Assembly: GCA_025175895.1 (NCBI GenBank)
Contig: JAKLTH010000283.1
Coordinates: forward strand, 1,178,001-1,242,000
Source of the DNA: Wurfbainia villosa
Taxonomy: Eukaryota > Streptophyta > Magnoliopsida > Zingiberales > Zingiberaceae
Direction: 5' to 3'
DNA length: 64,000 nucleotides
In this document: piece after piece, positions 1 through 10,689 of the stretch
Layout: the number at the start of each line of letters is the position of its first letter
How positions within the stretch are numbered: position 1 is the first letter of the stretch
The notes under the pieces: model-generated
What the model saw: only the letters and a program-made list of their open reading frames with translations
Told to the model about the DNA's origin: nothing
Database searches by the model: none
Position numbers and translations under genes: made by a program

Positions 1-279
1 TCTACCTCAGTATAATGCAACTTACGAGGTGATTCCAGGGTGTAGCCTAAGTCGCAAGGAGCGACAGTAGTGGGATGAAAAGCATCTAACTCGTAAAGGT
101 TGGATGACAGCATCATACTGATGAGGAGACTATGTGGGAGCTGGAAGATACTATCTGAGCTCGATGGTCTTATCTGGTCACTTGAGAATGGTATGTGGTC
201 CTTTCGAAAACTTGCTTAAAATAAATTTTTACATGTTAGTACGAAATTTGGGGACCAAATTTTTATAAGTGGGGGAGAA
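1..279 (+). pseudogene. Ty3/gypsy polyprotein C-terminus (chromodomain end), remnant
   Basis: This is the extreme 3' end of a chromovirus-type Ty3/gypsy pol gene whose body lies left of the window. Around 108-150 the reading frame gives a short TDEETMWELED-like run, the end of the chromodomain found at the integrase C-terminus of plant Tekay/Del elements. The same position at the right end of this window reads HTDEEATW. Frame breaks are present, so it is not functional. It is followed by a purine-rich tract (about 268-279, aagtgggggagaa) that fits the polypurine tract just before the 3' LTR. Confidence 0.6.
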
Positions 280-3200
280 TGTAAAATACCAAAAAAAAAA
301 ACCTTATGGAATTTTTAAGAATTTTTAGAAATTTTATTGGACTTAAATGGAAATTTCTAAAGTATTTTGGAGAAAGATTTAATATGTGTATAGGATTGGA
401 CCTGACCCGATTTAATTGGACCCGACCCGATTCATTTAGACCCGACCCGATTTAATTGGACCCGACCGCTTGCTTCATTCGCGTAACGCACAGCCGACGT
501 TTCTCCTTTTCCTCGCGATTTCATTACTTCTTCGCGAGCTCTCGTCCTCACCGAAATGAACGGCGGTCGAGCGATCTTCCCTTCCTCGCGGCGAAAGCAA
601 AGAATACCGGACCATCTACGCGGCTCAGCAGCGAGTGAGTAGAGGGCAAACGAGTGGCGGGGGGAGCTTGTATTGGCGACGCTTCGACGGTGAGCTGTCG
701 ATTTGGGGGTTTTTGCCGATCGTCGCTGGTGCTAGGTAAGAGCTGATCATTTCCTTACCTTGCACGAAGATCGAATGTGTAGTCGTGTTCCTTCATTGGG
801 TGTGATTTGTGGCGAAGGGCAGAGTTGTCGGCGCTGGGATTTCCGGCGAACAAAGTGATTGAAGAAGGAAGTCGACGCCTCTTCAGTGGAAGATTCACGT
901 CGGCGGAGTTGCTAGGGCAGGGAGGTTGCATCGGCAGCGGTTCGATTGGAGACCTTCGCGATTTTTCCCGGAGCAAGGTAAGGAGCTGTGTTTTCTGTGT
1001 CCTCCGATTTCGGAAGAAATCCATCTGTGAATGCGTTCCTTTTTGTGATTTAGGGCAGCAGGGTTTCTAGCCTTCAAACGATTTGCTGCCGGTGGTGATT
1101 TGTTGTCTGTTTTGGGATCTAGGCTTGGTGATGTTCGGTAAGATCGATCTAGCCTTTGCTGTTCAGTTGTCAAGTTCTGTATATAATCTTTGTGTTGTAC
1201 CAATGTAATTTGATTTGGAGTTAATTGTTCTTTAGGGATTTGATTGATGGTAGAGGGTGTTGGATCTACCGCGGAGATCAGATTTGAGCAGGGCTGAGCA
1301 TTCTGATGGCAGCTGGGATTTTGGATTTGGTTTCCTTGTGTGTGGTGGTGTTCCGGTGAGCGGATGAAGAAATGTAAGGGCAGTTGGGGGAAAACGGCGG
1401 CAGCTGTGTCTTCATTTCCTTTTGATCGCGAGCTGTTATTCTGCGATCTTTGTAATGACAAGCTTCTAATATGGATGGGCAGCTACGATCGGGATCTCCA
1501 TGGTTCTGTGAGCTGAGGATTTAAGTTGGGGTAAGTTCTGGATTGATCTATAGATGCTGTCAGATTTCTATTCTTCAACGTAAATTGTTGATAGCTAATT
1601 GGGTATTGTTTTGTTGTTGATAAGTTGTGTGCTCGAGAGAGAGCTCAACTATGTGTGAATCGATATTGGTGCTTTGGACAGAAGCTGGATTTGAATTGGA
1701 ACAATGACGTAGGTGAATAAGGTAAATTGTGGGTTAGATATGGATTTGATTAGTTGATTTACAACTAATTAACTGTCAATGGCAGGACTTTGATTTGTGA
1801 TGGATTTTGTTGATGAAGATAAAGTGAGTAAGGATTCAACTTATCTATCTAATTGATATAGACTACTACTTCAAGGGTAGATCAAGACGTTGTAGAAGGT
1901 AAGTGTAGATTTAGATTGAATTACAGTATGGTGTGATAATTATTATAACTGATGTTGTAGTTGAATCGATGGTTAGTAGTTAGTGAATAGAGTTGTTCTA
2001 TTGGTAAGATTTGGGATTAAGATTGGGTTAGATTCCTTTTCCTACTGGTCGTTTATGTTAGTGCTTGAATTTAATTGTGAATGATGATATTTGCAGGACG
2101 TGGATACGAGGCAGATCCACGGACGTGAAGATATTATTTCACGGAGCTATTTAGCAGGTAGGTAATTTCCTACTGGTCGGGTAGATGTAATGATTTCCAG
2201 ATTTAGACATAGATATGAACATGTTAGGTGTTCATATTACCTTGATCATGCTCTGTTTATCGTATGCTTGAACTTTTCGTTGATATATATGTGTGCTCGA
2301 TTATTGATAACACATATTCCCTAGCATGATCTAGGAGTTACAGATGTGATGTAAGTAGGTCTAACTGTTTAGTAGGGTGTAGATGTTAGAGTACGGAGGA
2401 TGACCTAAATTATAAATTTGGTAAAAAGGTCCTCTGCAGATAAGTATGACCCTAAATGTAGGACTCGTTCCATACCTATATGTTGCATATTTATTTACCA
2501 ACCACGGGTTGTGTAAATGGTCAGGTGAGTCGTGGACAGTGTGTCGCTACGGACCGATGGTCCTAGCTTGTCAGGATCAGATGAGTATGAGTGTACTGAT
2601 CAATTGGGTGTGACTCTTTGTTGAACAGAGAGTCTAGGGTAGATGTTCTGTATGTGAGACAGTACCCTCATGTCATTGCATGTATACTGACGACATCGTC
2701 TCCCCTTGGGGTTGAGAGAGTCGTCCAAATATCCTGTCTCCCAGGTTACTTCCAGAGGAGTAACTGGTGTGAGGGCATAGCATTTGTTGTGCCGCACTCT
2801 ACCATTATTGACGATGGTAGTTGGAGTTGCGTGCAGTTGTCCTGGGTGCGTGGTACTCGACCACTCATTAGTAGTGTTAGTCGGAGTGACCACAGAGAGA
2901 CCCTCGCGCGTGAGCGAGCTACTTACGCTCATATGCTACTTGATCATACTACCCAACTCGGTCACTCGAGAGTGGTGGCGGCTGGAGTCGGGATAGTTGT
3001 CATGTCGTGCCACCTAGGCCACACTGGGGTTGTGGTAGCGAGTAAGGGTGAGTAGGCATGACCATGCATGTTGCATTGCCGTATCATACGGTGTTTTGCA
3101 TATGATTATATATATATACATACCTGCTTGTATATATATATATATGGATGATGGTGATTAGTATACATACAGATACAGTCTATATGTATACTCACTTTGA

Positions 3201-4041
3201 TGATGCATTTGTATGTACTATGCTTGTTGTATTTGTTTGTACATATTCATACATGCTATTGCATATTCTTGTATGGTAGTAGGTTGATATTTGTATACCT
3301 ATCGGATATTCACAGTGATACCCTTGACTCAGGTTAGGATACTGTGTTAGTACTATACTGTTATACCCTATGATGTGATTATATGCCCAGGTTGGATCAT
3401 GATAGAGTAGCTGACTGCCAAGTATGTCAGCATCGTTGATGTTCAGTTTATTTAGTATATGCATGCATATCTATTGTTATGCTGATGTATACATGTTGTA
3501 CGAGTAGATTAAACTGTTGAATGACATGTAATATTGATACATATATTTACATGTTTTCTCCGACATCACGAGTTTTACTCACCACCTCCGACTCGGGTTT
3601 TTCACGCCGTAACAGTGTAGACGACTCGTGATTTACTTGAGTGCGCTACGACCGATCCATCCCATCTCCGTTTTCCGAGTCTCCCGAGGAGTTCGTTTTC
3701 TTATGGCTTGGACTTGTTTATTGTGTTTTGGATTTTGGTCCTATGTCATGGACCTTAGTTTATATTCTTGGACTTCGTCTTTATGTTGTGGACTTTATTT
3801 TGGTGTTGATGTTTTTGTACGGTTTTAGTACTGTGGTATTGTCAGGTGGAGTGCACCTGTATATTATATTTTGTTATGTATGTTGTGGGTATGCGCTCTT
3901 TATTTCCGCTGCTATTATTTGTTATATATATATTGTTGCTGTTGTGGGCCTACGGGCCTTGTATTAACCCGAAATATTGCCACGTACAGGGGAGATGTCG
4001 TCCGTTTGATTTTCGGCTCGGCATGCTCTCGGGGCGTGACA
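280..4041 (+). mobile_element. 3' LTR of a Ty3/gypsy (Tekay/Del-like) retrotransposon, 3.76 kb
   Basis: It begins TGTAAAATACC directly after the polypurine tract and ends GGGGCGTGACA, giving the TG...CA ends of an LTR. The last about 80 bp (acaggggagatg...ggggcgtgaca) match the ends of the inverted LTRs at 54567 and 61615, so they belong to one broad clade. The interior has a GC-rich leader (about 470-1000) followed by several GTAAG splice-donor-like modules, then AT-rich sequence with TA-repeats near 3110-3145. Open stretches at 456-638, 895-1461 and 2618-3055 are chance ORFs in this leader, with no recognisable domain. The 5' LTR is outside the window, so the target-site duplication cannot be tested; the right flank is gaagg. 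Confidence 0.72.
398..467. repeat. 20-bp minisatellite inside the gypsy LTR
   Basis: About 3.5 head-to-tail copies of a 20-bp unit (gacccgacccgatttaattg with variants) lie in the U3-like part of the LTR, just upstream of the GC-rich leader. Short arrays here often mark promoter or enhancer areas of plant LTRs; that role is inference. Confidence 0.7.
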
Positions 4042-4179
4042 GAAGGAGAAGTGAACACTAAATGAGCTCATAGCTCAATGCGTGCAAGAAGAAAAGAGAT
4101 TAAGGAATGACACATTTCACAATGCTTATTTTGCATCCTAATCTCAAAACTTGAGTAAGAAAAGGAAAAAATTAAGTAC
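4042..4179. other. AT-rich flank, no feature seen
   Basis: Sequence between the gypsy LTR and the first MITE. I see no gene and no repeat in it. Confidence 0.4.
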
Positions 4180-4182
4180 TAA

Positions 4183-4436
4183 GAGTGTGTTTGGTTCCAG
4201 GTAATTGATGATAACCCATTTGGCTATATAATTTAACCTTGTTTGGTTCAATTATTTAGTGATTTTCAAATAATTGAGCATGCCTGCCACATAAGCAAAT
4301 GGAGTATAATTGGATATACAATCCGGAATCATATGACTTTGGAAGAGTAAAGTTTTTCTTGATTCTGATGTTATGCATAATAATTTGATAATCACATAAC
4401 CAAAATTATGCAAGAAAATTTAAACCAAACGCACAC
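4183..4436. mobile_element. Tourist-like (PIF/Harbinger) MITE, 254 bp
   Basis: The ends are inverted copies: GAGTGTGTTTGGTT on the left and AACCAAACGCACAC on the right. They are flanked by the 3-bp direct repeat TAA (4180-4182 and 4437-4439). A TWA target duplication and a G-rich TGTTTGG terminal repeat are the hallmarks of Tourist MITEs. The interior is AT-rich and non-coding. Confidence 0.8.
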
Positions 4437-4439
4437 TAA

Positions 4440-4949
4440 AAATAAAGGTAAACCATCCAAGTGATTGAGACTTCAGGGCATAAGCCATAAGGTACAAAAG
4501 CAATAAGAACAAAACCCAACTTATTTCTTTTGTAAAAAAAAAAAAAAGATGGTCCCAAATAAGTCAATTGATTTGTCAAGAAATGTATACTTCTCAAACT
4601 TTTTTAGTTTATTAGTCAATTTAGTTATCTAATGGCACAGGCATATACAACTACTCATATAATTATCACTATAAAGAGATGTCTATCATTTTGAATTAAT
4701 GACTAAATTTTAGTTAATTGCTAAAAAAATGATGCATTTTATGTTATTAACTATTTCTGATATAACTTTAAATAATTATATAATTTATTTCTTTTATTAA
4801 AAATGTAAATTTTTATTCTTATAAGAGATTCAACTCTCCCACAAGTCATCTTCGAACTCGTACCCATTAATTCTCATCGACTTTAGGAATTTAACAATCC
4901 ACTTATAAACTTTAGGAATTCTCATCTTTTACATATGTCACGTTTATAG
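4440..4949. other. AT-rich intergenic stretch, nothing recognised
   Basis: Low-complexity AT-rich DNA with a poly-A run near 4536-4548. No coding, RNA or TE signature that I can support. Confidence 0.4.
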
Positions 4950-5124
4950 AGTCCGGATTAGATCGTCAAACTGCGAGTGTTTTTCTAATGAATTTGTAAG
5001 GGTTTTGATCTCTTCCAGCTCAGCTGTCGAAGAGACATCCTCGTAGGATCTTGAGACCGAATTGATCATTCCTAGAGATTAGTCGGATCGAAGACTCAGA
5101 CACTGATGCTAATATAAAAAAAAC
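4950..5124 (+). mobile_element. 3' end of a retroposon (same family as 44611-45007)
   Basis: The sequence from gagtccgg to an A-rich tail (ataaaaaaaac, to about 5124) is homologous to the 3' half of the retroposon at 44611-45007. Shared words include gagacatc...cg, gaattgatca and attagtcggatcgaagactc. The copy here looks 5'-truncated, and I could not identify a flanking duplication. Confidence 0.5.
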
Positions 5125-5627
5125 AAATTGCATTAGTGCACTCGTAGCATACGTACACATTCATTTATAAAACATTACTAAGTCTACAATTACTAAAAGT
5201 ATTATACTTATAATGAAAGTTCAGAATTTTAACATGAAAAACTATTTAATACTCTATTAAATCTTATCAATAAAATATTCAAGTGCATCACGGAAATACT
5301 GATGGGATTTATCTATTTAAAAGTAACCTTTGTTTACAAATTAGCCTTTTCAACAAAGTATTTTATTTTTTAATAATTTAGATATCCAAAATGATTTCTC
5401 ATCCAGAGGAGATATCGATCTCAATGATAGCTCCGATTGATTTTGAAGGTGAGCATCCAACCCTATAGATGCATATCGATCTCAAGGTTGCTCTATTAAA
5501 TTTTTTTGACATCCAAAATCTCGTTATATTGGTCAAACAAAAATTATCGTTGAAATTTGATCCGTGATTTTCTGAAAGTCCATCTTTAATTTTATCACCG
5601 TACCATGCCCTGGACCCATCAAAGTAA
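5125..5627. other. AT-rich intergenic stretch
   Basis: No gene supported. The minus-strand open frame at 5399-5638 has no recognisable domain and overlaps the SINE target site. Confidence 0.4.
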
Positions 5628-5641
5628 TTCTTGTTCAAATC

Positions 5642-5863
5642 GTCTCCACGGGGATGGCGTCGTGACTAAGACACGGTAGTGCTTGCAGAAGTGACATGAA
5701 TCGATTCTGAAGGAGGTCTAAAGTCCTTTCTTGGATTCAGATGACCCTACATATCTTGACCATCACATCAAGATTTATAAGATCCTCCGTGATTTATCTT
5801 CCTCATAATGACTATAAAATAGACCAATGAAAATACTAGATTGATGGTTCAATTTTTACGGAG
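5642..5863 (+). mobile_element. SINE, family A, copy 1 (222 bp)
   Basis: Flanked by a 14-bp direct repeat with one mismatch (TTCTTGTTCAAATC at 5628-5641, TTCTTGTTCACATC at 5864-5877), as made by target-primed reverse transcription. It starts GTCTCCACGGGGATGGCG, with an A-box-like TGGCGTCGTGACTAAG and a B-box-like GAATCGATTC about 40 bp later, the spacing of a tRNA-derived Pol III promoter. Copies of the same family lie at 13104, 21114 (inverted), 38368 and 43188. There is no coding capacity. Confidence 0.72.
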
Positions 5864-5877
5864 TTCTTGTTCACATC

Positions 5878-6403
5878 CATGACGTTACTACATATTATTT
5901 CTTAGCGAAGAAAAAGTCCATCTTCCTAGCTAATCAAGTGACCCGTGGACTGGAATTGATGAGCAGCCTACATATTTCAACTTGAAATAATGAAGCTAAA
6001 GATGATCAAAAGAAAAAGTCCATCACAGTGGCCGACAAGTGTGTAAATGCTGCAACACAATTGTCAAAGATGAGCTAAAGCCAACTACTTGATTTAGATG
6101 TGTTTGACAATTAAGTAAAGTTAAAGTGCGACAAATCCACATATTCGTGACAGCAGTGGACTGCGGATGAGCCATCAATCAACAAGTCATCTATTAATAT
6201 TGTGAAGAATTTGATAGACTATGCGAGTAAACCATTTGTGATCTTATCTATATCAAATCCAACTCTCAGTCAGACAATTCATCTTCACTTAGTCTCGATC
6301 CCATTTATCGTTTTTCTGCTCATTGTTCTTCACTTAGTCTTCTCGTCAATGTTGGCGTCTCACGCGCTGAACCTAATTTCCACATAAGAAGCCGTCTACC
6401 GGC
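5878..6403. other. Intergenic stretch upstream of RLP1
   Basis: AT-rich sequence. A 61-codon open frame at 6202-6387 has a hydrophobic middle but no homology I recognise. No gene is called. Confidence 0.4.
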
Positions 6404-6406
6404 TTA

Positions 6407-6639
6407 GGATTTGTTTGGGAGGAGATGAGGAGTGTAAATAATGGAAGGATAAAAATAAATAAAGAGAAAAAAAAAAAAGATAATTCCTGTTTGAAAAGAA
6501 TGAAAGAAAGGACAAAAAAGAAGGAGAATTTATACCTCTCCTCTTATAAAAAATCAACTTTTCTTACGTTTCAATTTAAAGTATAAATCTCCTTTTCCTT
6601 CTCCCATTCGTTACTTACCCTCCCCTCCCAAACAAGACC
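6407..6639. mobile_element. Tourist-like MITE in the RLP1 promoter, 233 bp
   Basis: Terminal inverted repeats GGATTTGTTTGGGAGGAGA (left) and, read inward from the right, GGTCTTGTTTGGGAGGGGA are flanked by the 3-bp duplication TTA (6404-6406, 6640-6642). The inner right end ends about 130 bp upstream of the RLP1 start codon, so it sits in the proximal promoter. No such element is seen at this position in RLP2 or RLP5. Confidence 0.82.
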
Positions 6640-6649
6640 TTATTGGCCG

Positions 6650-6768
6650 CTTGCTGATTGATGGATGAATGACACTTTCCAGAGAGCGCAGCAACTGGGT
6701 TCTTGCAATAACTATTTAGTCATTGCCATTGCATCGCTGCTGAAAAATAAGAAACCACACCGAAGATT
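6650..6768 (+). promoter_or_regulatory. RLP1 promoter/leader module (conserved across the array)
   Basis: This about 120-bp module is homologous to the segments just upstream of RLP2 (13430-13545), RLP3 (20187-20443, duplicated) and RLP5 (39000-39115), and to orphan copies at 18700-18990 and 37740-37900. Shared words are gctgatggatgaatg, cagagcgcgacaactgaattcttgcaataa and cattgccattgc. Where RLP2 has a TATAAATA box about 50 bp before the ATG, RLP1 has ACTATTTAG, a weakened TATA. The conservation suggests the core promoter and 5' UTR travelled with each duplicate. Confidence 0.55.
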
Positions 6769-9700
6769 ATGGCAGAGGCCAGAAGAAGCGCAACCCATTC
6801 GTGTGAGCCATGGCCACTGCACCAGAGCTACTATCTTCTTCTCATCATCCTGGCCTTCCTTCTTGTTGAGGTAGAAGGGAGAGTGAGCAGCAAGGGGTGC
6901 TCCGAGAGGGAGAGGGATGCTCTCTTGCTTTACAAAGCCGCCGTCGAAGATCCTTCCGCCCGCTTGTCTTCGTGGCGTGCCCAAGTAGACTGCTGCTCAT
7001 GGACTGGCGTAGTCTGCCACAACACAACGGGCAATGTTCGAGTGGCCGAGCTCAACCTTCAGAATCCAATTGTTGACCAATTGAATTGGACGGAGACAGC
7101 TTTGTTGGGTGAGCTGCTACATCCATCGTTATTGTCTTTAACTCATTTGCAAAGCTTAAATTTAAGCTCCAATGACTTTGAGGACACCCAAATTCCACCA
7201 TCCATTGCTTCTCTTCACAAACTCAGGTATCTTGATCTTTCTTGGTCCAACTTTGGTGGAACCATTCCCCCTCATCTTGGAAACTTAACTAATCTTCGTT
7301 ATCTTGGTCTCAAGTCATTTCGTGATTCTTCTAAAGTTCATCACAGTCTAGACTGGTTGTCCAGACTTTCTTCTTTGATTTATCTGGACATGTCCGGTTT
7401 GAATCTCAGTGCTGTCTCTCATAATTTGCTATCGACAGTCAACATGTTACCTTCCCTACGACAGTTAAACCTATTTGATTGTAATATAAATATCCCTCTT
7501 TCTGTTAATTTCAATCTCAACCTCACTTCTCTCACGACCCTTAATCTCGGTGGAAACAACTTCAACTTCGCTTTTCCTAACTGGTTGTGGAATATCACAA
7601 GCCTCTCGTCTCTTAAGCTTATTGAGTCAGGAATTCGAGGAACACTGCCAGCGGAAATTGGCAACTTAATTAGCCTCACACATCTTGAGCTTTCCTCAAA
7701 TTTCCTCTCTAGTCCCTTACCCGATGCTATATGGAAATTGGATCATCTAGCATATCTCGATTTGAACTTTAATTTACTTGGAAATTCTTTACTAGTCGGG
7801 ATTATGAATCTATCGAGCTTATCCACATTATACCTTGCTAACTGTTCGATTACTGGTCCGATACCCAGTGAGATAGGAAATTTGACTGCTCTAAATACTA
7901 TTTCTCTTCGATCTAATTCACTTTCCGGACCAATACCAGTTGAGATTGGAAAATTGGTCAACCTAAATGTTCTTGACCTCTCTTCTACCTCCCTCCATGG
8001 CGATATTTCTGAACTCCACCTTTCTAACCTGACCAAACTGAAGAACTTGTTGTTGTTTGATAATCCCTTCCTTACCATAGAAATAGATCACAACTGGATC
8101 CCTCGTTTCCAGTTGCAAGAAATCAGCCTTGGTTCTTGTAAGTTAGGTCCTAAATTTCCTGCTTGGCTCCGTTCACAACATTCCATCATGAGTGTTCAAT
8201 TATACAATGCAAGTATTGAGGACGACCTGCCTGAATGGCTTTGGAACTCTTCTTCCATGATTGATTTTTTAGATCTCTCCTACAACAAAATTAGTGGTAC
8301 TTTGCCAACATCTTTGGAGAGTTTGACTAGACTATATCATCTAAATCTTGGTTCGAATCTATTTGAAGGTCCACTTCCTCATTTTTCACCAAACTTAGAT
8401 TTACTGGACCTATCTTTTAATGCCTTTTCAGGACAACTATCACCGACCTTATTCACACCACAATTACAACATTTGCCTTTCTCACAAAATCATTTTAACA
8501 GAAACATTTCTCAATATTGGAGCTCTTCTTCCAAAATTACTTTCCTAGATTTCTCTTACAATAAAATTAGTGGTACTTTGCCAACATCCCTCAAAAGTTT
8601 GACTAAACTATATGTTCTTAGTCTCGGTTCGAATCTATTTGAAGGTCCAATTCCTCATTTGTCAGCCGACCTAAATTTGCTAGACCTATCTAATAATGCT
8701 TTTTCAGGACAACTACCACAAACCTTATTCACGCCTCGATTATCTTATTTGTTTCTATCACATAATCATATTGATGGAAGCATACCATCCAATATATGCA
8801 ATTCTTATATGCTTGAGCGACTCAACTTATCAAACAATAAAATATCTGGAGAAATTCCTCAATGTTGGCAGGAGGTCCAATATCTTCGATATATTCACCT
8901 GGGAAACAATTTGCTCTTTGGAGAAATTCCAAGCTCTCTTGGCAACTTGATGGGACTTGAGTTCTTGCACTTGAATAACAACAATCTAAAAGGACATATC
9001 CCATCGTCATTGCAAAATTGCACTCGACTAATGGTTGTTGATCTCGGTGATAACAACTTCTCTGGAAATATACCTTTGTGGATTGGGCAAAGTGCAAGAT
9101 TACGTTCAAATATGTTTAATGGCAATATTGATCCACAACTTGGTTATTTGAGAGATCTACAAATTGTCGACCTTGCAAACAACAAATTGGCAGGCCCAAT
9201 ACCACGTTCCTTTGGAAATTTGAGCGCAATGACTTTGACATCAGCAAAACCACTTCCAATATTTTATGTGTCGACAACTTTTGCAGGTGAGAATTATTGG
9301 GAGAGTATAACTTTGGTTACAAAAGGAGACCAATTTACCTTTTCATCTATTCTTTATCTCGTGAAGAGTATAGACCTTTCAAATAATGATTTGACAGATG
9401 AGATTCCTAAAGAATTAGGATGTCTTGTTGGACTCCACACTTTGAATTTATCAAGAAATTACTTCAAAGGCAAGATTCCAAATAGCATTGGTGGAATGAG
9501 TTCATTGGAAACTCTGGATTTGTCTTTCAATAATTTATCAGGGGTTATTCCTCAAGGCTTGTCACAACTAAATGCTCTCAACCATTTGAACTTGTCATAT
9601 AATAACCTATCGGGAAACATTCCCTCTGGGAATCAACTTCAAACATTAGAGGATGCAACCAGTTATATTGGCAATCCTTATCTTTGTGGAGACTTAGTAA

Positions 9701-9942
9701 ACAAGAGTTGCTTTCATGGGAACAACATGAATACAACAAGCAAAGAGCATATAAGGTTGTCTACAATGCTATCAATCTATATTAGCAGTGCACTTGGATA
9801 TTTTGTTGGATTGTGGTGTATATTTATTCTCCTGTTATTCAAGGAAAAATGGAGGTATTCTTACTTTAACAAGGTTGACAAAATTTATGATAATGTTTAT
9901 GTGGCAATCAAGATAAGATTGAATAGCATAGTGAATGATTAG
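6769..9942 (+). CDS. LRR receptor-like protein RLP1 (EIX2/Cf-9 type, no kinase), intact
   Basis: A predicted plasma-membrane pattern receptor of 1057 residues. A hydrophobic signal peptide (about 21-37) is followed by an LRRNT cap with Cys44, Cys75, Cys76 and Cys83 and the motif SSWRAQVDCCSWTGVVC. Extracellular LRRs (LDLSxNxxxGxIP type) run from about residue 110, are broken by an island at about 824-866 (ENYWESITLVTKGDQ), and resume to an LRRCT (GNPYLCGDLVNKSC). One transmembrane helix (about 1002-1023) carries a GxxxG motif at 1010-1014. The 34-residue tail has two YxxPhi motifs (1030-1033, 1040-1043). RLPs of this kind have no kinase and in other plants signal through SOBIR1 and BAK1; EIX2 needs YxxPhi for endocytosis. 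Oddities are a 276-bp internal duplication and a six-codon deletion near residue 773. The ATG matches the start of its paralogues. The coding sequence has no intron. The ligand is unknown. Confidence 0.92.
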   Translation: MAEARRSATHSCEPWPLHQSYYLLLIILAFLLVEVEGRVSSKGCSERERDALLLYKAAVEDPSARLSSWRAQVDCCSWTGVVCHNTTGNVRVAELNLQNPIVDQLNWTETALLGELLHPSLLSLTHLQSLNLSSNDFEDTQIPPSIASLHKLRYLDLSWSNFGGTIPPHLGNLTNLRYLGLKSFRDSSKVHHSLDWLSRLSSLIYLDMSGLNLSAVSHNLLSTVNMLPSLRQLNLFDCNINIPLSVNFNLNLTSLTTLNLGGNNFNFAFPNWLWNITSLSSLKLIESGIRGTLPAEIGNLISLTHLELSSNFLSSPLPDAIWKLDHLAYLDLNFNLLGNSLLVGIMNLSSLSTLYLANCSITGPIPSEIGNLTALNTISLRSNSLSGPIPVEIGKLVNLNVLDLSSTSLHGDISELHLSNLTKLKNLLLFDNPFLTIEIDHNWIPRFQLQEISLGSCKLGPKFPAWLRSQHSIMSVQLYNASIEDDLPEWLWNSSSMIDFLDLSYNKISGTLPTSLESLTRLYHLNLGSNLFEGPLPHFSPNLDLLDLSFNAFSGQLSPTLFTPQLQHLPFSQNHFNRNISQYWSSSSKITFLDFSYNKISGTLPTSLKSLTKLYVLSLGSNLFEGPIPHLSADLNLLDLSNNAFSGQLPQTLFTPRLSYLFLSHNHIDGSIPSNICNSYMLERLNLSNNKISGEIPQCWQEVQYLRYIHLGNNLLFGEIPSSLGNLMGLEFLHLNNNNLKGHIPSSLQNCTRLMVVDLGDNNFSGNIPLWIGQSARLRSNMFNGNIDPQLGYLRDLQIVDLANNKLAGPIPRSFGNLSAMTLTSAKPLPIFYVSTTFAGENYWESITLVTKGDQFTFSSILYLVKSIDLSNNDLTDEIPKELGCLVGLHTLNLSRNYFKGKIPNSIGGMSSLETLDLSFNNLSGVIPQGLSQLNALNHLNLSYNNLSGNIPSGNQLQTLEDATSYIGNPYLCGDLVNKSCFHGNNMNTTSKEHIRLSTMLSIYISSALGYFVGLWCIFILLLFKEKWRYSYFNKVDKIYDNVYVAIKIRLNSIVND
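8245..8796 (+). repeat. In-frame 276-bp tandem duplication within RLP1 LRRs
   Basis: Copy 1 (8245-8520) and copy 2 (8521-8796) are aligned by tctcttcttcca...ttttctagatctctcctacaacaaaattag-type sequence with offset exactly 276 bp (92 codons). Both encode the series KISGTLPTSL, LGSNLFEGP, AFSGQL and TLFTP. RLP2 and RLP5 have this block once. The reading frame is kept. Confidence 0.85.
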
Positions 9943-10689
9943 ATTTTTCTTGAAAAAAAATCAATAATCAATGTAACAATCAATAGTTCCTTATGTTAGA
10001 ACTATGTGTTTTCATTTTAATCATAGTGCTTTTAGGAAACTATATTCTTATGATATTTTGCAAATGAAACAATGTTATGAATGTGACTCTAGTGTAATCT
10101 ATGACATGAAAAATACACTTGTGCTATATTTGATTTCACTAAAACTACTATAAGCCCCTACACAATATCTTGGTTGTGGAATCCCTATATAAAAAGTTGA
10201 GAATGAGATTAAAGATTATTGGGTGCAAGTGTTGAATCTTTTATATTAGATACATATGTTATGCCAGTGTACTACTCATCGAAGTAGACGTATCCAAGGA
10301 GTCAGTGCGAAATATCGAGATCAAATTGCAAGATGGGGGAAACAAGCAAAGGGTTAATTTTGAACATGAGCTACAGTTTGGTTCGCATTGTAAGATGTTG
10401 GGGCACCAAATCCAAATGGCCAGCTGCTGGAATTTAAAACTTCAAACAATTGAGAAGGCAAACACATTACCTAAGAGGTCTTGTGGAGCAAATGTGAGAC
10501 ACAGCACACGGGAACAAATCTGAACAGCAAGGCAAGTCGAATGGACTCGAGCAAACAACCATCTTTGAGGAAAACTATAAACGTTATGAAGTTTGCAATA
10601 TATACAACTAGAATTGTTATACAGAACTATGAGGATATACATATGTTGATAGGGATTCAGATTGATATATGAATATTCCTCTAGTTGTA
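9943..10689. other. RLP1 3' flank, conserved in the array
   Basis: The first about 300 bp are homologous to the 3' flanks of RLP2, RLP4 and RLP5 (shared gatattttgcaaatgaaac and acataaataatgcactt-type words). The duplicated unit therefore includes the 3' UTR and beyond. Sequence from about 10300 to 10690 is unclassified. No gene is supported. Confidence 0.5.

Noticed and set aside
895..1461. 188-codon minus-strand open frame in the left gypsy LTR
   Set aside because: No domain, low-complexity composition and located in an LTR leader; explained by chance.
2618..3055. 145-codon open frame in the left LTR
   Set aside because: No recognisable family and overlapping frames on both strands; it lies in LTR sequence.
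5642..5710. Possible tRNA gene from A/B-box-like motifs
   Set aside because: No cloverleaf with acceptor stem or anticodon loop could be drawn; motifs and target duplications fit a SINE.
6202..6387. 61-codon frame with a hydrophobic segment upstream of RLP1
   Set aside because: No homology, codon bias or leader evidence.
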